Shown: positions 11,207 through 24,893, counted from the first letter of the stretch. The stretch: 64,000 nt of DNA from Krasilnikovozyma curviuscula (GCA_014825775.1 MVAQ01000032.1:1-64000), one strand, 5' to 3'. The notes: a model not told the origin generated them from the sequence alone. Made by a program: numbers and translations.

Positions 11207-11980
11207 ATGGGAATCTCTCACAAGGCTCTGTCCAGTTTGATGGGTCCCTCACCCAAAGTCCCGCTGTCATCCTCGTCGAAACAGCCTGCTTCCCAGTCGC
11301 CGGCGCCTAAGTTGCGAATCTTCAGGAATGTTGGGTCTGCAGCGCTGTTCAACAGAGGGCCAGGGGTATTCCAAGGTGAGCGAGATTGCCATGGGAAGAA
11401 TTCAGAGGTAGATCTGACTGACCTGATGTTGATTCTTCAGCTGATATTGTTGGCTCAGACGCATCCAAGGAAGCCTTAGTCGCCGGGATCTTCGCAAAGG
11501 ACGCTTCCACGGCCAGGGAAGCCTCATACGCAGCATACCCTACTGATGAGGTGACTAGGTTCCTTATCTTGTCTTCGTAATTCTAATCTGAGCGGAAGCT
11601 GACTGCGTGTTCTTCTCAGTACAAATACATGATCGAGGGCGACCTAACGTAGCTCTTTTCCACTATTTCGTCCCCTCCCATTTCAATACTGACATAACCG
11701 GGTCTTTACCAGCATCATCCAAGACGGCGTGTCTCAAACGGCGTATCCTGGAGATTTGATTTTCTATCCCAAGGTTCGTTGCACCGTCACTCTCAACGCT
11801 TCTCGTTTTCGTTCACTTTTAAACGCTTCATTGAGTGACTTTGTATATTATTTTGTTGAGCAGGGCTGCAACATCATCGTCCCACCATCAACTTGTAAAG
11901 CGATCTTTATCGCTACGAGGGCAGTTAGGCCTGAGCTGCTGGCGCACCTTGCAGACGAACCTGCGAGAGCAAAGCTATAG
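11207..11980 (+). CDS. small EutQ-like cupin protein
   Basis: The spliced protein is about 165 residues with a Ser/Pro-rich N-terminus and a single RmlC-like cupin barrel. Visible strands are YKYMIEGDLT, IIQDGVSQTAYPGDLIFYPK and GCNIIVPPSTCKAIFIATRA, the layout of EutQ-type and ureidoglycine-aminohydrolase-type cupins. The usual metal-binding histidines of catalytic cupins are not obvious, so a sugar- or small-molecule-binding or structural role is as likely as catalysis. Four introns (after VFQ, PTDE, GDLT and FYPK) have standard borders. The start ATG at 11207 gives the longest coherent exon. Such stand-alone cupins are common in basidiomycetes and mostly uncharacterised. Confidence 0.75.
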
Positions 11981-12203
11981 ACTAGCTAAGAAAAGTGAAA
12001 AGTTGTATGAGTCAAGTCTAAATGGGTCCGTAGATGTTATCTTCTACCAATGTTCGTTATCTTGAATATCGTAAGGCTCCGGAACCGTAGCGCATGGCAC
12101 CTTTCCTCACCGTGGGCTGAAGATCTTCTCGCTACCTCTCAGTTTGACTCGAAACTCTCATACTGAATTAGAAGAGGAACTTCATGAGCAGATAGAAAGC
12201 ACG

Positions 12204-15200
12204 ATGATCACGACGATAATGACGGCTGCAGCTCCTCCTGCGTGTTTGCCTGAAATTCTTAGAGCAGCTCTTCCTCTGACTGTGATTATTCTCACCTTCC
12301 TGGTCCCTTTCCTGCTCTATCCACTCCCCAAGTCCTTCAAGTCCATCTTCACGCCGTTCCTCACGCTCCAGGAGATATACCCCGAGAAGACACAGGACGA
12401 AGTCAACGAAAGGAGGTTGAGAATCGTCACGTGGAAACTCAGGGCGTCGTATCTCCTGGGTGGACTTGCTACTATCGCTTGGGCCCTCGTTAGTGTCTGG
12501 GTTGGACTGGTTGAAGCTGGTAAAGAGGGAAAGGAGGATGTTGATCGATATGGGATCTTGGCTCTACTAAATGCTGCTGGATGGGTGTGTTTGCTCGCTT
12601 GTTTTCTCTCGGAACGTTCCACGCTGACAGCTCCTTCTTATCATTGGACAGATCTACCCAACTCTATTGCCTGTCCTCGCACCCTCCCCTAATCCAACGA
12701 CCTCCCTCATCCTGATTTACTTCGCGCACATCGGCGTCTCAACATACAACCTCTACACCATGGCCGCCGGGTCGACCTTCTCTGAAAAGAATTTCCCCGC
12801 GCTTCTCCTCTGGGTTCCGGTCCTAAACAAGTCTCAACTCATCGTGGTCGCGCCAACCGTGCTCGAAGCACTCAATGCGCTCAAATGCGCCGTCTTGCTG
12901 TGCATTCAGTTCTCTCTTCCCATCAACGTCCTTCCCAAGAAACTCGTCGAATCAAACAGCGAGAAACTGACCGCTAATCAAGGTCAAGGAACGTCTCCGG
13001 AGGACTCCACGTCCCTCTTCAACATTATTACGTGCTCCTGGTTCAACCCTCTCATCCGCGTCGGCCAGCAGAAACCAGCGCTGGAGCAGTCTGATGTGTG
13101 GGAGCTCAGTCCAACGCTGACGAGCGAGCTTCTCTTTTCAAAGTGGGATGAGGTTGTCAAGGCCAAGGGAGGATCGTTGTTCTGGTCAATATGTCGCACA
13201 AACTCCTTGTTCCTCATCCAGGACTGCCTGCTTACGATCATCATGATTGCACTGGAATACTTCAGTCCCTACTGTACTAAGCAGATTATGTGAGCCATCT
13301 ATACCCGCTTTGTTGTTTACTATGATAGTGCTTCTGACGGTTGTGCTTCCCTGCAGCGATGCCCTCGCGGACCCCACGAACGCTAAGGTATCCCGAGCAG
13401 TCGGTTTCGCCGCTATTGCCTTTACCGCCTCCCTCCTCCGCAATGCCCTCAACACACTCATATCACGGTACGCTCGCCAGAGCCAACTTCGTGTCAGAAG
13501 CCAGCTCATCACGAAATTGTACATCAAGGCGCTGAAGCGCAAGGACCTCGGTGGGGCGGTCAACAAGGACGACTCGAAAGGCGCTGGATCAGGGAAAGTG
13601 CTGCAGATGATGCAGGGTGATTCAGGGAGGATTTCAGTACTCAGAGCGTCGAGGTACATCAGCGCGCCGATCAAGGTCGTCGTTTGCTGCACTTTCCTCT
13701 ACCAGCTTTTAGGGGTCTCTGCGTTCGCCGGTATCATCTTGATTTTTGTGACTGGACCATTAAATGGTTTCCTTTTTGCTCGTTGGCTTATTGTAAGTCT
13801 CGTCTGTTCTTTTGACCCGCGTTCTTAGCACGCTGACATGGTTTCCTTTCGGCAGTACGCGCGAGCGATGCGAATTGCTAAAGATACTCGTTTGAAGATG
13901 ATGAATGAGCTCATTGCCTCAATCAAGCAGGTGAAGTTTTTTGCTTGGGAGTCGAAGTACAAGGAGAGAGTCTTAGTACCAAGAGAAGAAGGTCAGCTTT
14001 CTCCGCACGATTCAAGGTATGAAACCACCTCTGACTTCTCAATCTTCATGTCACAGAATTCAAAAACATGAGAGGTCGTAAGCTTTTGCACATGGGAATC
14101 AACGCTCTTTACTCAGCTGTGCCAAAGCTCCTCATCATTCTGTCCTTCTTGACATACACCTCTCTCTTCCACCAGGAGCTCACCCTTGGCACTGCTTTCA
14201 CCGCTCTATCACTCTTCAACATGCTCTCTATGCCGATCACCACATACGCTCAATGGATTGTCTTCTGGAAAGAATGCATGCTGTCGATTGAGAGGATCGA
14301 AGCTTTCCTCTCTGAGGCTGAAGTGCCAGATTATGTCTCAACGTTGGAGTTGACCAAGAGCGGCGGAGAGACGAAACTTGAAATTACTGGTGCTACCTTC
14401 AAGTGGCCATCTGGAACCGTGAGTGAGACTCCATCGGCTGACGAAGATGACAAGGTTGCGCTAGCAAACATCAGCGTCAAGTTCCCGGAAGAAAAGGTGC
14501 GTAACTCACTTCATTCGCTTCTCACAACCTGGGATTGACAGACAGTGGTGCTATTTGTAGCTCACTGTTGTCTCTGGTCCTACCGGATCAGGTAAGACAG
14601 CGCTCTTACTTGCCACTCTGGGTGAGATGGATCTGGTCGAAGGATCCATCAGCATTCCGAAGGACAGTTGGACTGTGGATGAAAATGGACTCACCAATTC
14701 TTTGGCTTACTGTGGCCAAACTGCATGGCTTCAGAACAAGACCATCAAGGAAAATATGTGAGTGTATCAGTCCTCATGTTGAAAGTGCAACTAAATACTG
14801 ACGCTGATGGTCGTTAACGACCCAGTATCTTTGGATCTGTCTTTGATCAGTCTAGATATCAAGACGTTGTGAAAGCCTGCGCTTTGGAGGTCGATCTTTC
14901 TAATCTTGAGGACGGGGACGAGACTGAGGTTGGCCCCAAAGGTGTGACGCTGTCAGGAGGCCAGAAAGCCCGACTGGCTCTGGCACGAGCTCTTTACACT
15001 CCAGCAAAGTACTTGCTCATTGATGACTGTCTTGCTGCCGTTGATTCTCACACTGGAGACTACCTCGTTAAGAATGCTTTGACAGGGAGTATCGTCAAAG
15101 GGCGAACAGTGGTGAGTCTCGAGTCCCATGTCCTCGCATCTGGATTTATGGTGCTAACTTCGTTGTCAAACATCTGTGGCTCTAGGTTATTGTCAGTCAC

Positions 15201-17769
15201 CATGTAGACTTGCTTCTTCCTGTTGCACACTCGGTCATTCAGCTGGTTGACGGGAAGATCGCAATGCAGGGAACAGTCGAGGAGCTGAGATCGAATGGTG
15301 TACTGAAGCAACTTATCGCTGAAGAAGAAGCTCTGGTTAAAGATCAAGAACCTGCAGAGGCCGAAGGAGCCGATAGCGGAGTGAAAGAAAAGAAGGGTGA
15401 ACCAGCTCAAGCAGCGAAGAAATTGGTCAAGGACGAAGAAAAGGCGAAAGGAAAGGTGCAGCTGGCATCATATCTCGCCTATTTCAAAGCTTTCAGCTAT
15501 ACAGTGAATACCTTTTCATCTACACATCGAAGAATATAGTGCTGATCATATTGCGTGTCGATGTGTAGCTTGGGGTCATTTACCTCCTCTTGACCTTCAT
15601 TTCCAAGAACTCTGACATTCCATCGAACGTCTGGGTGACTCAATGGACCAGTCACTAGTGAAGACTTTTCCTCCTATTTTTTTGACCTACCAACTGACTT
15701 CGTTCATGTGTCTCATATAGCCAATCTGCCTTCAGAACATTCACCACGACGAACTTGCCAGAATCAGCATCCCACCCGCTCTTCTACCTCGCAATTTACG
15801 CTGCCATCAATCTGGGCTCGGTACTACTGGATACCATCCGAGACTATTTAAGCTTCGTTGGCTCAATCAGAGCTGCTCGAATTGTCCACAACTCCATGCT
15901 TGACGCTGTTCTGGGATCGCCAATCAGGATGTTCGATAATACTCCTGCTGGGCGAATTGTCAACAGATTCTCCAATGATCAAGTAATGAACTTCATTCTC
16001 TGTAGTGTGTTTCACTTCCTGTCCTCGACTGACAGTTCATGTTTGCTCCACTCTTATCTGACAGGAAAGTGTCGATCTAGAAATCGTGGATTCGATCAAG
16101 CCGGTCTTAGGGAACGCGTTCGAACTCATCGGATCCGTTATATTGATATCCACAGTCTTGCCTTATTTCTTGATCGTCGCTCTGATCCTATTCTTCCTGT
16201 CGCTTTACCTCGCGAATCAATTCGCTCAAGTCGGTCGGTGTTTTTGACTTACATTCTACAATACTACAAACATACTGAGCTTCTTTTCTTTTATGAATAG
16301 GTCGAGACCTCAAGCGTATGAACTCGGTCAACCAAAGTCCACTTATCGACGGGTTCACGCAGGTTCTGGACGGAATCGTTTCGATCCGAGCTTTTGGAGC
16401 AGAACGACGCTTCCTCAAAAGCTTCTATACACAGATTCACAAGTCTCAGCAATTCTCTTACATGCAGCTCATTAACAGCGAGCGTCTCGAAGTTCGCTTC
16501 GGTTTGATCGCGGCGGTGACTATACTCTTCACCAACGTAGCTTTGCTAGCGACAGGAACTGCTGGAGGATGGGGTGCTATTGCTCTTCTGTCTGCTCAAG
16601 CCTTGGTATCTGCTGTGAACTACATCTGCATGAGCTACTCTCAGGTAGAAGTTTCCATGTCATCTCTCGAACGAGTCCTCGAATACACTAGACTCCCACA
16701 GGAGCGCTACTCTGATCCGGCTCCTCCTGCTTACTGGCCATCCTCTTCGGCAGCTGGTGGTGAAAACAATCACTTCATCGAAGTGAAGGATCTTCAGATC
16801 ACCTACGCTCCTGATCTGCCTCCATCGCTCAAGGGCATCAGCTTCAGTCTCAAGTACCAAGAAAAAGTTGGCCTTGTGGGCAGGACTGGTAGTGGGAAAT
16901 CAACATTAGGTCAATCATTCCTCAGATTTGTGGATCCATTGGCTGGAAGCATTGTGATTGATGGTCTCGGTAAATTCAAAATTATGTCATGTATTTCTGA
17001 AACGAAGCTGATTTCCCATATTCCATCTCCCGTTGCAGACATAACGAAAGTCAGTTTGGAAGCTGTGCGATCAAGAATTACACTTATCCCTCAAGATGCC
17101 GTTCTGTTCACTGGTACACTTAGGACCAACCTGGATCCGTTCTCTCAATACGACGACGAAGAGCTGCGAGATGCCATCAAGCGAGTCCATCTCAAGCTTA
17201 ATGAAGGTGAGGCTGCGGAGGATGTCAAGCTCGACCAACCTGTTTCCGCGTCAGGTGGTAACTTCTCCCAAGGCCGTGAGTTTTAATTGGCACCTTCTTC
17301 TTTGTTCCAGGGAATACTAATTGCTGAACATATTAATAGAGCGGCAACTTATTGCAATGGCTCGCGCGCTGCTGAGAAGGAACAACATTGTCATTATGGA
17401 CGAAGCCACCTCCAGCGTCGACTTCCAAACTGACGAACTCATTCAAGCTACCATCCGAGAACAGTTTAAGGACTCCTGTATCATCACTGTTGCTCACCGA
17501 CTGAGCTCGGTCATTGACTACGACCGTTTGATTGTATTGGAAGCAGGGAAGATTGTGGAGTTCGACACGCCTTGGGCGCTGTTACAGAAGGAAGACGGGG
17601 TCTTCAAAGGAATGTGGTAAGTAGCCCATAATGAGAAGCTAATTTTGGGTATTAAAGCTGACTGCTTTCCGTTTTCCCTCTTATTGCTTCCTGTAGTGAG
17701 AAGTCGGGGTCCAACGACGAGCTTCGCGCCGCTGCGAAGAAGAAACACGACCAGCAGAGTAAAGCTTAA
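12204..17769 (+). CDS. ABCC (MRP-type) transporter, YBT1/VMR1-like
   Basis: This is a full-length ATP-driven exporter of about 1,550 residues, probably vacuolar by analogy with yeast Ybt1/Vmr1/Bpt1, whose substrates are organic anions and glutathione conjugates. An N-terminal hydrophobic block (ALPLTVIILTFLVPFLLYPL) precedes TMD1. NBD1 has Walker A GPTGSGKT, Q-loop CGQTAWLQ, signature LSGGQ and Walker B LLIDDCLAAVD, where Asp replaces the catalytic Glu, normal for ABCC NBD1. A charged linker (EEEALVKDQEPAEAEG) leads to TMD2 and NBD2 with GRTGSGKS, the signature FSQGE and IVIMDEATSSVD, plus the histidine in TVAHR. The FSQG form is typical of the Ybt1 group. Thirteen or so introns were followed. 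The start at 12204 is the first in-frame ATG; upstream in-frame codons contain none, though an earlier exon is possible. One tandem gene lies downstream. Confidence 0.93.
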
Positions 17770-17894
17770 GGTAGAATAGAATAGTTGTCGATCTTATGTG
17801 ATCATCCAAAGTTGTCATTACCTTTCTGATTTGCGCAAGTTGATCGTCATTACCCATCGGGGCGCGCTTGAGAAGCGCTTCCCCCTCGACGCAG

Positions 17895-18598
17895 ATGCTG
17901 GTACGGGCTCTCATTAAATCGTCTCAACAATTTCAGCGTTCTTCTCAACACTCCAAGGCATTTACAACCAGCCGTGTAATGAATCCACCAGCCTATGTTG
18001 ATCCAGAAGTATGTAAACTCAAAGATTCAGCATTTGGGGCAGGCTGATCCTCGTGCCCCCTTCTCTCTCCTTGTCACCTTACCATTCGTTCTTCAGGCGG
18101 TAGCTGAAGTGATACGGTCAGGGTCCACCAGATTTGCGGTCATAGATGTGAGAGACGACGACTTTCATGGAGGAAATATACCAAATTGCGTTCGATTTCC
18201 GTCGAGGGACATTGATGAGCACTCCCTTAGAGCTTTGGCGGACAAACTTAAGGATAAGGGTGTGGTCATCTTCCACTGTGCACTTTCTCAAGTGAGAGGT
18301 GGGTAGGAACTTGGTTTCAATCACCAAATTGAAGATTTGAAACGCTGACATTATTTCTTTCCTCGGTCAGGTCCCAAAGCTGCTAGAGTAAGTCTCAGGT
18401 CGATACATTCAGATATCCAGTATCTCACTGACCCAATATTTTTTGTCCATATTACAGATGTACGCTGAGTGCTTGCCAGCAAACAGCACTCAGACAGTCC
18501 AGATTCTCAGAGGTGGATTCACGCAATGGCAGGCACGGTACAAAGACCACCCAGATCTAGTGGAAAAGTACATCAAGTGGGTGTGGGAAGATCAATAG
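17895..18598 (+). CDS. Cdc25/Ych1-like rhodanese-domain phosphatase
   Basis: This is a single rhodanese domain of about 160 residues with the active-site loop HCALSQVRG, a C-x5-R phosphatase signature. It matches the small fungal Ych1/arsenate-reductase (Acr2) branch of the Cdc25 superfamily. Structural marks are FAVIDVRDDDF, HGGNIPNCVRFPS, LKDKGVVIFHC and VQILRGGFTQW. The first ATG at 17895 gives about 28 residues rich in Arg/Lys/Ser with no acidic residue, like a mitochondrial presequence. A second in-frame ATG at 17979 begins MNPPAYVDPE and would give a cytosolic form. Three introns are inferred: after DPE (GTATGT to TTCAG), within the active-site loop after QVRG and after KAAR. Substrate is unknown: protein phosphatase, arsenate reductase or simple sulfurtransferase-like activity are all possible. 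Confidence 0.85.
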
Positions 18599-18892
18599 AC
18601 TGCACAAAGATGATATAGAAATTAGTTCACCTGGGACTGCTGAGGGTCAGAAAACGGCTCCTTGACAACTGGTCTTGAGTGTCATTTGCACCAGTAAACC
18701 AAGGGTAGTTCTGGTTCATTATCTATCCGGCTACGGGATCCGTATTGTACTTCGTATGCCTGACCGTTACGTCAAGGTATTAATGACATAGATGTTCCCA
18801 AAGTCACTTCCCGCCATGAGGCCAAAGAAAGCTACAGAACGTGATATCGACATACACGGGTATAATTGTAAAATTAAAAGCTGCAAGTGACT
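18599..18892. other. intergenic region between convergent genes
   Basis: The 294 bp between two stop codons should hold the 3' ends of the phosphatase and MON2 transcripts. AT-rich stretches near 18770-18880 fit polyadenylation regions. Confidence 0.5.
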
Positions 18893-21800
18893 CTATGCGA
18901 AAGCGAAAACTTTCCCAATCTCCTCCAAACACTTTCCGGCCAGCACTCGCGCGTCAAACTTCTGGTCATCCTTCTCTCCAGCGCCAATAACCAGGAACCC
19001 TTCATCGGTAGCGGATGGCCATTGCCGCGAAAGAGTCACCAGGGTGACAAGTTGTGGATAGATGTGGAACAGGTGGGCTTGTGATGACTGGCTAATGATG
19101 GATTTAATGGCGGCGTTAGCATTACCGTTGATTTCGTGTTGAGATGGTGCGTAAGCAAGGAGGTATGCACCAGTAGCGGGAGTGAATTCTAGAAGGCGAG
19201 AGAGGACATATACCAGTTCTTCTTCTCTTACTCTCGAGAAGGGAACCAGACCACGAAGGGGAGTGTCGGCAATGTAGGTGGACAACGCTGTCATGCAGCG
19301 AGAGAGGAGGAATGGCAGAGCCAGCGACGATATACGAGTTGACTGATCTTCAGGAATAGCAACTGGATCACAGAGTGCTGACGATGCTGGGCTGGCCAAG
19401 AGGAACAATCGGTCGAAACACCATCTCCTGAACCTCTCCCTGGGCAAGGGAGTGACTTCGGCTGTTGTACCATAGATACTTCCTGGAGCAGACTCCTGAC
19501 AGGTAAACATGGACACCTTCCCATCATCGTCATTGTCATCGCTGGTATCAGAGAGGGGGCCCTGGGATTTGGGAGAACTCAGGTTGAGCCTGTAGAAGGT
19601 TGAGGCCTTCTGAAGAACTGAAGCCAGGGAGATGATGACGTGATCGGGAACCTTCTGCATGCCAAGGACAGAAAAGAGGTGGGTTTCAAGGGAAGAGAGT
19701 AAACGAAGGTCGAATTCTTCATCGAGAGCTTGTTGATTGTCGTTGAGGTTCTCAACTTCAGAGCTGCAGATGTCATATATTAAATATCCTCAGTTTTTTA
19801 CGAACGGAGACTGTGAACTTGAGAACTCTAGAAATACGAACCAATCGGCAAGCAAACTACCCGAGTAGATGCACAACAGCTGAGACCAGATTCCTTCGTG
19901 ACGCTCATCTGTGATGTCAGCACTTCTCTCGGATAGAGTAGAAACACAGATCTTGAGAACCTTCAGAAAGGCATCTGTCGCAGTCTTCCATAGAGGCGGT
20001 GCATCTCCGTACCTGGAGGGGGGCGGGCAGTCGTACTAAGACCAAGACAAGCAAGGCTGCTAAGAGATATCGTTCGAATCGTGATTATAGTCAGAGCTTA
20101 CCTTGAGTTTAATAGGTAAAGAGTATGCATTGATGAGTTGTTCCATTGAGGAGCTAGTGAAGATATCCAAGTCTCCTTGATGTTGCTCGAGTACCTCCAC
20201 TGCACTTGCCATCGCTTTCTTGGAGACAGCAACGTACGTCACTTTGTGGAGCAACTTTTTGGTCTCTCCAGTACTCATTGGAGCGTTCTCTAGCTGGGAA
20301 TAAGCCAGTGTTATGAAGATGGAGAGATCCTGCAACATGAGGGATGCAGAGCCAGGGAAGCTGAGTTGAAGCAGCTCTAGGCAGCTGAATACAGCAGCTT
20401 GTACTGGTGTAAGGTTGTCCACGTCTGATGGTGTTGAGTCAAAAGGAATTTGTATCAGAACTCCCTTTAAGATAGGAAGGACTGCTTTGAATCGTCCCAT
20501 GTCCCAATAGGCGGTGCTGGCTTGATACAAGGGAGCAAGACACTCAAGGTAAACCTTCAAGTTCTCTTGAGTGAAAGAGATAGGCGGTTGACCATCTTTA
20601 GGCTGGCGGACGAGAGCTTGGCCCATCTCCAGCCATCCATTCCACAAAAACGTGATGAAGGTGTTGCGAATGGCGTTGTCAACTTGACCAAAAACAGTGA
20701 GAACCTTTTGAAAGGACCTCGCGGCACCAGTAGCTGTGGCATGCGAACCAGAGAGGAATGATGTCTTGATGATTGATACGAACCTCTTCAGAATCCGCTT
20801 GGCATCAGCTAGCGGCGCAAGCTTCTCGTTGAAGAACATGGAAATAATGGACCCAGATGATTGAAGAGCCAAGATCTTCGATTCCTGCCATTGAGTAGAT
20901 TCTGAAGGAAATGCTATCGAATCTGGCTCATCAGATGGAGAGAGGCCGAGAATGAAAGCGTCGATGGAGTCGAACAGCGGGAAGACAATGTCCCAAATCA
21001 CATCCGTCCATATTGAAGATGGGAAGGAAGAGCCATACAACTCAATGGATCGGAACAATGTTTGAAGAGAACTTGTTCTCACTTCTGCTCTGGAATCCAA
21101 GCAAGCACCCAGCAGTTCTCGAAGAATGGATAACCAGAGTCTGTTGTACAATTCTTCATTTTCTGAGCTTCGTCTCAACTGCACCGCATCAGAAACATTC
21201 CACAGAGATCCAATGGAAGCCAGAGCGATGTTCACGTCGTCTGTCTGACGTGCGAAATCTGATAGTGCTGATACGCAGAGGGCGAGGTCTTGGACGTCCA
21301 TGAAGCTCAAGAAGTCGGTAGTGACTAAGGTGACGGACTGGAAGGCCGTGCGTACCAGGACCGCATTACCCTTCGTACTTGTGGCGGAGGTTGGCATGAT
21401 TGAAGATCTGCGAGGGAGGGAGATCGTGGATTTGGTCGGCGAGTCGAGAGTGTCCCCATCCGGAATCCTGGGCGTTCCAACATCTGAGTAGTTTTCTGCT
21501 ATTCTCCTAGGAGCACAGACACTCTGCAGGCAGCTGAAGACAGTTTCCCAGCCGATGGAGAGAGAATGACCAGACCCTTGAAGGATCTGGTGAAGCGCTT
21601 CCAAAGCCAGTCGTCGGATGTCAACATCAGTTTGTTGAGAGACGCCTGTAGAGGTAAATGGTTCCACTTGTCTCTCAATGGAGTCAAAGACCAGTTTTTG
21701 AACCTTTGATTGGCGAGGCAAATCTTCAGAATCAACGACGTCGCCGATTGACGCAGTGAGGAAGTCGTCTAAAACGTTTGCTGCTTGAATACGAATCTGG

Positions 21801-24800
21801 GAAGGTGCAATTGGTTGTCTGACAATAACAATTAGGTGGGAGGTGATGACGGACCAGGACATTGTGAGATCTTCGTCTAGAAGGCGTCGAAGATTCATCA
21901 CGCATATCTGTCCAAGGCGGGTGATGGCGAATGATCTATCCCCGTACGTTTTACTCGACTTCCCAAAGTTCATTCCGCTAGGACGGCGTCTTTCTGAAGA
22001 GAGTAGTTCTGGAGGCGAGACTTCGATAGTCGGAGATTGAGGTAACGCTGGACTCTGCACTGAGGATGAACTCGCGTGACCGAGCCCTAGAACATCACCT
22101 CCCAAGCGGCAGAGTGCTGTAATGAAGTCTGTGAATGCTTCTGGCTTCAGGTTAGCGACCGTAGATTCGAACAGGTTGTTGATACTGGTGTTGATAGCGT
22201 CAGCATCTGCACTGGATACCAACACCTTTTGAGCTGCTTCCTGAGTGCCTGCCCATCCAGATGTGCCAGATGCGTTGTTGGAAGATGAGGACCTGATACT
22301 TGGAGAGAGCATTGCGGGGTTGGGAGTGACCTTCCTAGCACTAATTTGAGAGTTGCTTTGTCGGCGAGGTGCCAGAACGAAACTGGCACTTTGCAGCGTT
22401 TCCAGGACTTCGTACCAGGTCTGGTTTCCCAGTGTGTCGGCAAGAATCTCAATACTGTTTAACAGAATGCCTAGGCATGCGAGGTTTCTCTGAGAAAGAC
22501 TAGGCGGTATAGCTGAGTTGGATGATCCTGTGAGAGCGCTGAGTCCAAAAGCTTCGACGGTGTTCATCACACTGGGTGTCTTTGGTGTTTGAGGACTGTC
22601 GTAGGCGGCGAGAGCTGATACCAGCGATGGAGGTACAGCAAATCGAGAAATGGTACTCAAGAAAGCATCCCTCTCCGTGTTGAGGTGGAGAAGGCCGCAG
22701 ACGTTGGTGAAGCCAGACAAAGCGCTGAGGCACTCAGTAAACAACTATCACGCTCATCATCTTGGTCAGCACAGAAAATGGTGGTAAGCAGAGAAAAACT
22801 ACTCACATCATCACTCAGGTTAGTCCCCATAAAGAAACTAAGGGACGCCAACAGCGCCGGCCAACCAGCTTCTGCCATTTCCCTCACACACTTCACTTCC
22901 TCAGCTCGTCCAGTCTCCTCTTCAGCTTCCCCCTCTTGATCAAACAGGACAACAACAGATGATAGTCCTTCAGCAATCGAATTGAGACATTGGAAAGTGA
23001 GGAGGTAAAGGTATGTTTCTGGAAGGATCGGTGACTCCGTCTTGTCGAGTTGGTCAATGCTAAGGGAGAAGAATCGCAAGAGGCAAGTGAGCTTCTGTCA
23101 AGGAAAATGGCAAATGAAGTAAATCAAACACACCATTGGACCTTGACCTGACTAGAGGGCCCTAAACCAGCCGATCTGTCTTCCGTCAAGCTAGCCACTA
23201 CTGTGCTCATACCACTCGCAACCATGCCCGCCATTTGACCCAGGCGGTAAGGGTCGTCACCACCATTTCCACCATCAGCAGATTCTCCCGGGTGGACACC
23301 AATGCCATGCATCTGAGCTGATGTACCCATGAGAGAAGGTCGTTCAGTTGCGATGCGGTTGAAGGTGGAGATGAGATTGGTAAAAATGTGAGTTGTGTTA
23401 TCCTTCTGCATAGCCCCATCTTCTTTGCTGGAGGATGATGCTACCAATGTTGATGGTGGGTATCTTGTCCAGATCATTCTCAAGAACGCTGCATCCGCAC
23501 AGAGACCTCGAAGGCATTCCATCCCCAACACCCTCATCCAAACTGGTTCCCCCTCGCCTTGATCTGATGCGACAATCTTGATCAACAGACCCAGGAACAC
23601 TTCAATCTCCACAGCCAGCTCATTTCCAAACGATCGCAGAAGTAGAAAGACGACTCTGATGAGACGTAAAGTCAATGGAAAGTGAGGCGATGATGAGAGT
23701 AGCCGCAGCAGCAACGGGGAGAGGTGGTGACGCAGCAAGAGTAGGAGCTCAGCATGCTAGAGGTAAGGTCAAGATATTAGAAGGGTAAAGGGTAGTTGGC
23801 TGCACTAGAGTTGCCGTTGGCACTCACTAGAGCGAAGACCCCAACGTAGTTGCTCAGAATACTCTCGATCAATTCCAAACCAAATGCCTTCGGTAACTTC
23901 TCCAACTTCAGAATTTGCTGATCTTCCTTGTTCCCACTCTCGGCTGAGCCACTCGTAGCAGCAGTCAGGAGGCACAGATCTTGAAACAGGTCGAATGCGT
24001 CCTTTGAAGCCTTGTGGAGACCAACTTTTGTCCCATCAGGAAGCTCTGTTATTATTTCATCTAATGCTGGATTTGGTTTCGCAGCCTCTTCGTCCATTTC
24101 ATCTTTCTGAAGGGTCAGGAGTTTGTCTTCTTCAGTCACTTTATCGAACGTCACCATCACGCCTTGTCGCAGAGTCGCAGCTGCGGTGGAGGAGACGACT
24201 GGGATTCTTGAATCTCTCAGCTCAAAGCATATCCTGAAGGCCTGAATTGGGAAATAGTAAATGGGTGTGTTTGTCAGGAAGCTCGTCAGCTGAGGCGGGC
24301 GAGGCGAAGAAAGAAGAGGACGAACATCACCCAGCAGATCACCATTGATATCACCAGTCAAGATAACCAACAACGCCTGTAGTACCTTCAACTGTATATC
24401 AACTCCAAGGTGCACTGCAGCGGACAGTTCTTTGATCAAGATGGGGTACGTTTCCTGTCAAGGAGCGTGGAAGGTTAATCCAGTGTCCCTTTCCCGGTAG
24501 AAGGTAATCTCCATACCTGAGCAACAGCTTTCAGAGAAACGAGCCTCTGTAGAGCCCCTATCGAAATGAGAAGCACCTTTTGGTTCTTTGTCCTCATGCC
24601 GAGTAGAATTGGTGATATCAGGTCGGCTGCATGGGGACCTTCTGCTCATTTTCCGTTTCGATTTCGACATCAACAAAGTAAACACAGCAGAGAGTCAGAC
24701 TAGATCGCATTAATACACCTGAAACAACGCGCAGTGGGATGGATTCACCTCCGGATAGATCTCCCTTCCCACCGCCTTCAGCGCGAAGGATGAGCAGAGC

Positions 24801-24893
24801 CTTCTCAACAGCTTCCTTTACATCTATATGCCTTCTTCTTGTTTCCGTAACCAGAGACTGGAGATCTGAGATGATGAAGTGAGTCGAGCTCAT
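18893..24893 (-). CDS. MON2: MON2, Golgi-endosome trafficking scaffold
   Basis: Mon2 is a large helical-repeat protein related to Sec7-type Arf-GEFs but without the Sec7 catalytic domain. It works with Dop1 and the flippase Neo1 at the trans-Golgi and endosomes. The spliced protein is about 1,800 residues. The N-terminal DCB-like part starts SSTHFIISDLQSLVTETRRR and continues with LILPILLGMRTKNQKVLLIS-like and SIGALQRLVS-like helices. The middle shows FPIQAFRICFELRDSR, the HUS-like block and IDQLDKTESPILPETYLYLL. The C-terminal part holds the Mon2_C helices, for example QVDNAIRNTFITFLWNGW, and ends ARVLAGKCLEEIGKVFAFA. The single exon at 20060-22744 alone encodes nearly 900 residues, long for this genome. 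The start ATG at 24891-24893 fits the family N-terminus. The gene is divergent from COX20. Confidence 0.9.

Noticed and set aside
20072..20090. GTTCGAATC-like tRNA box B match
   Set aside because: It is at the MON2 exon edge and has no box A or cloverleaf arms around it. A similar match near 32235 is inside PRP2 coding sequence.
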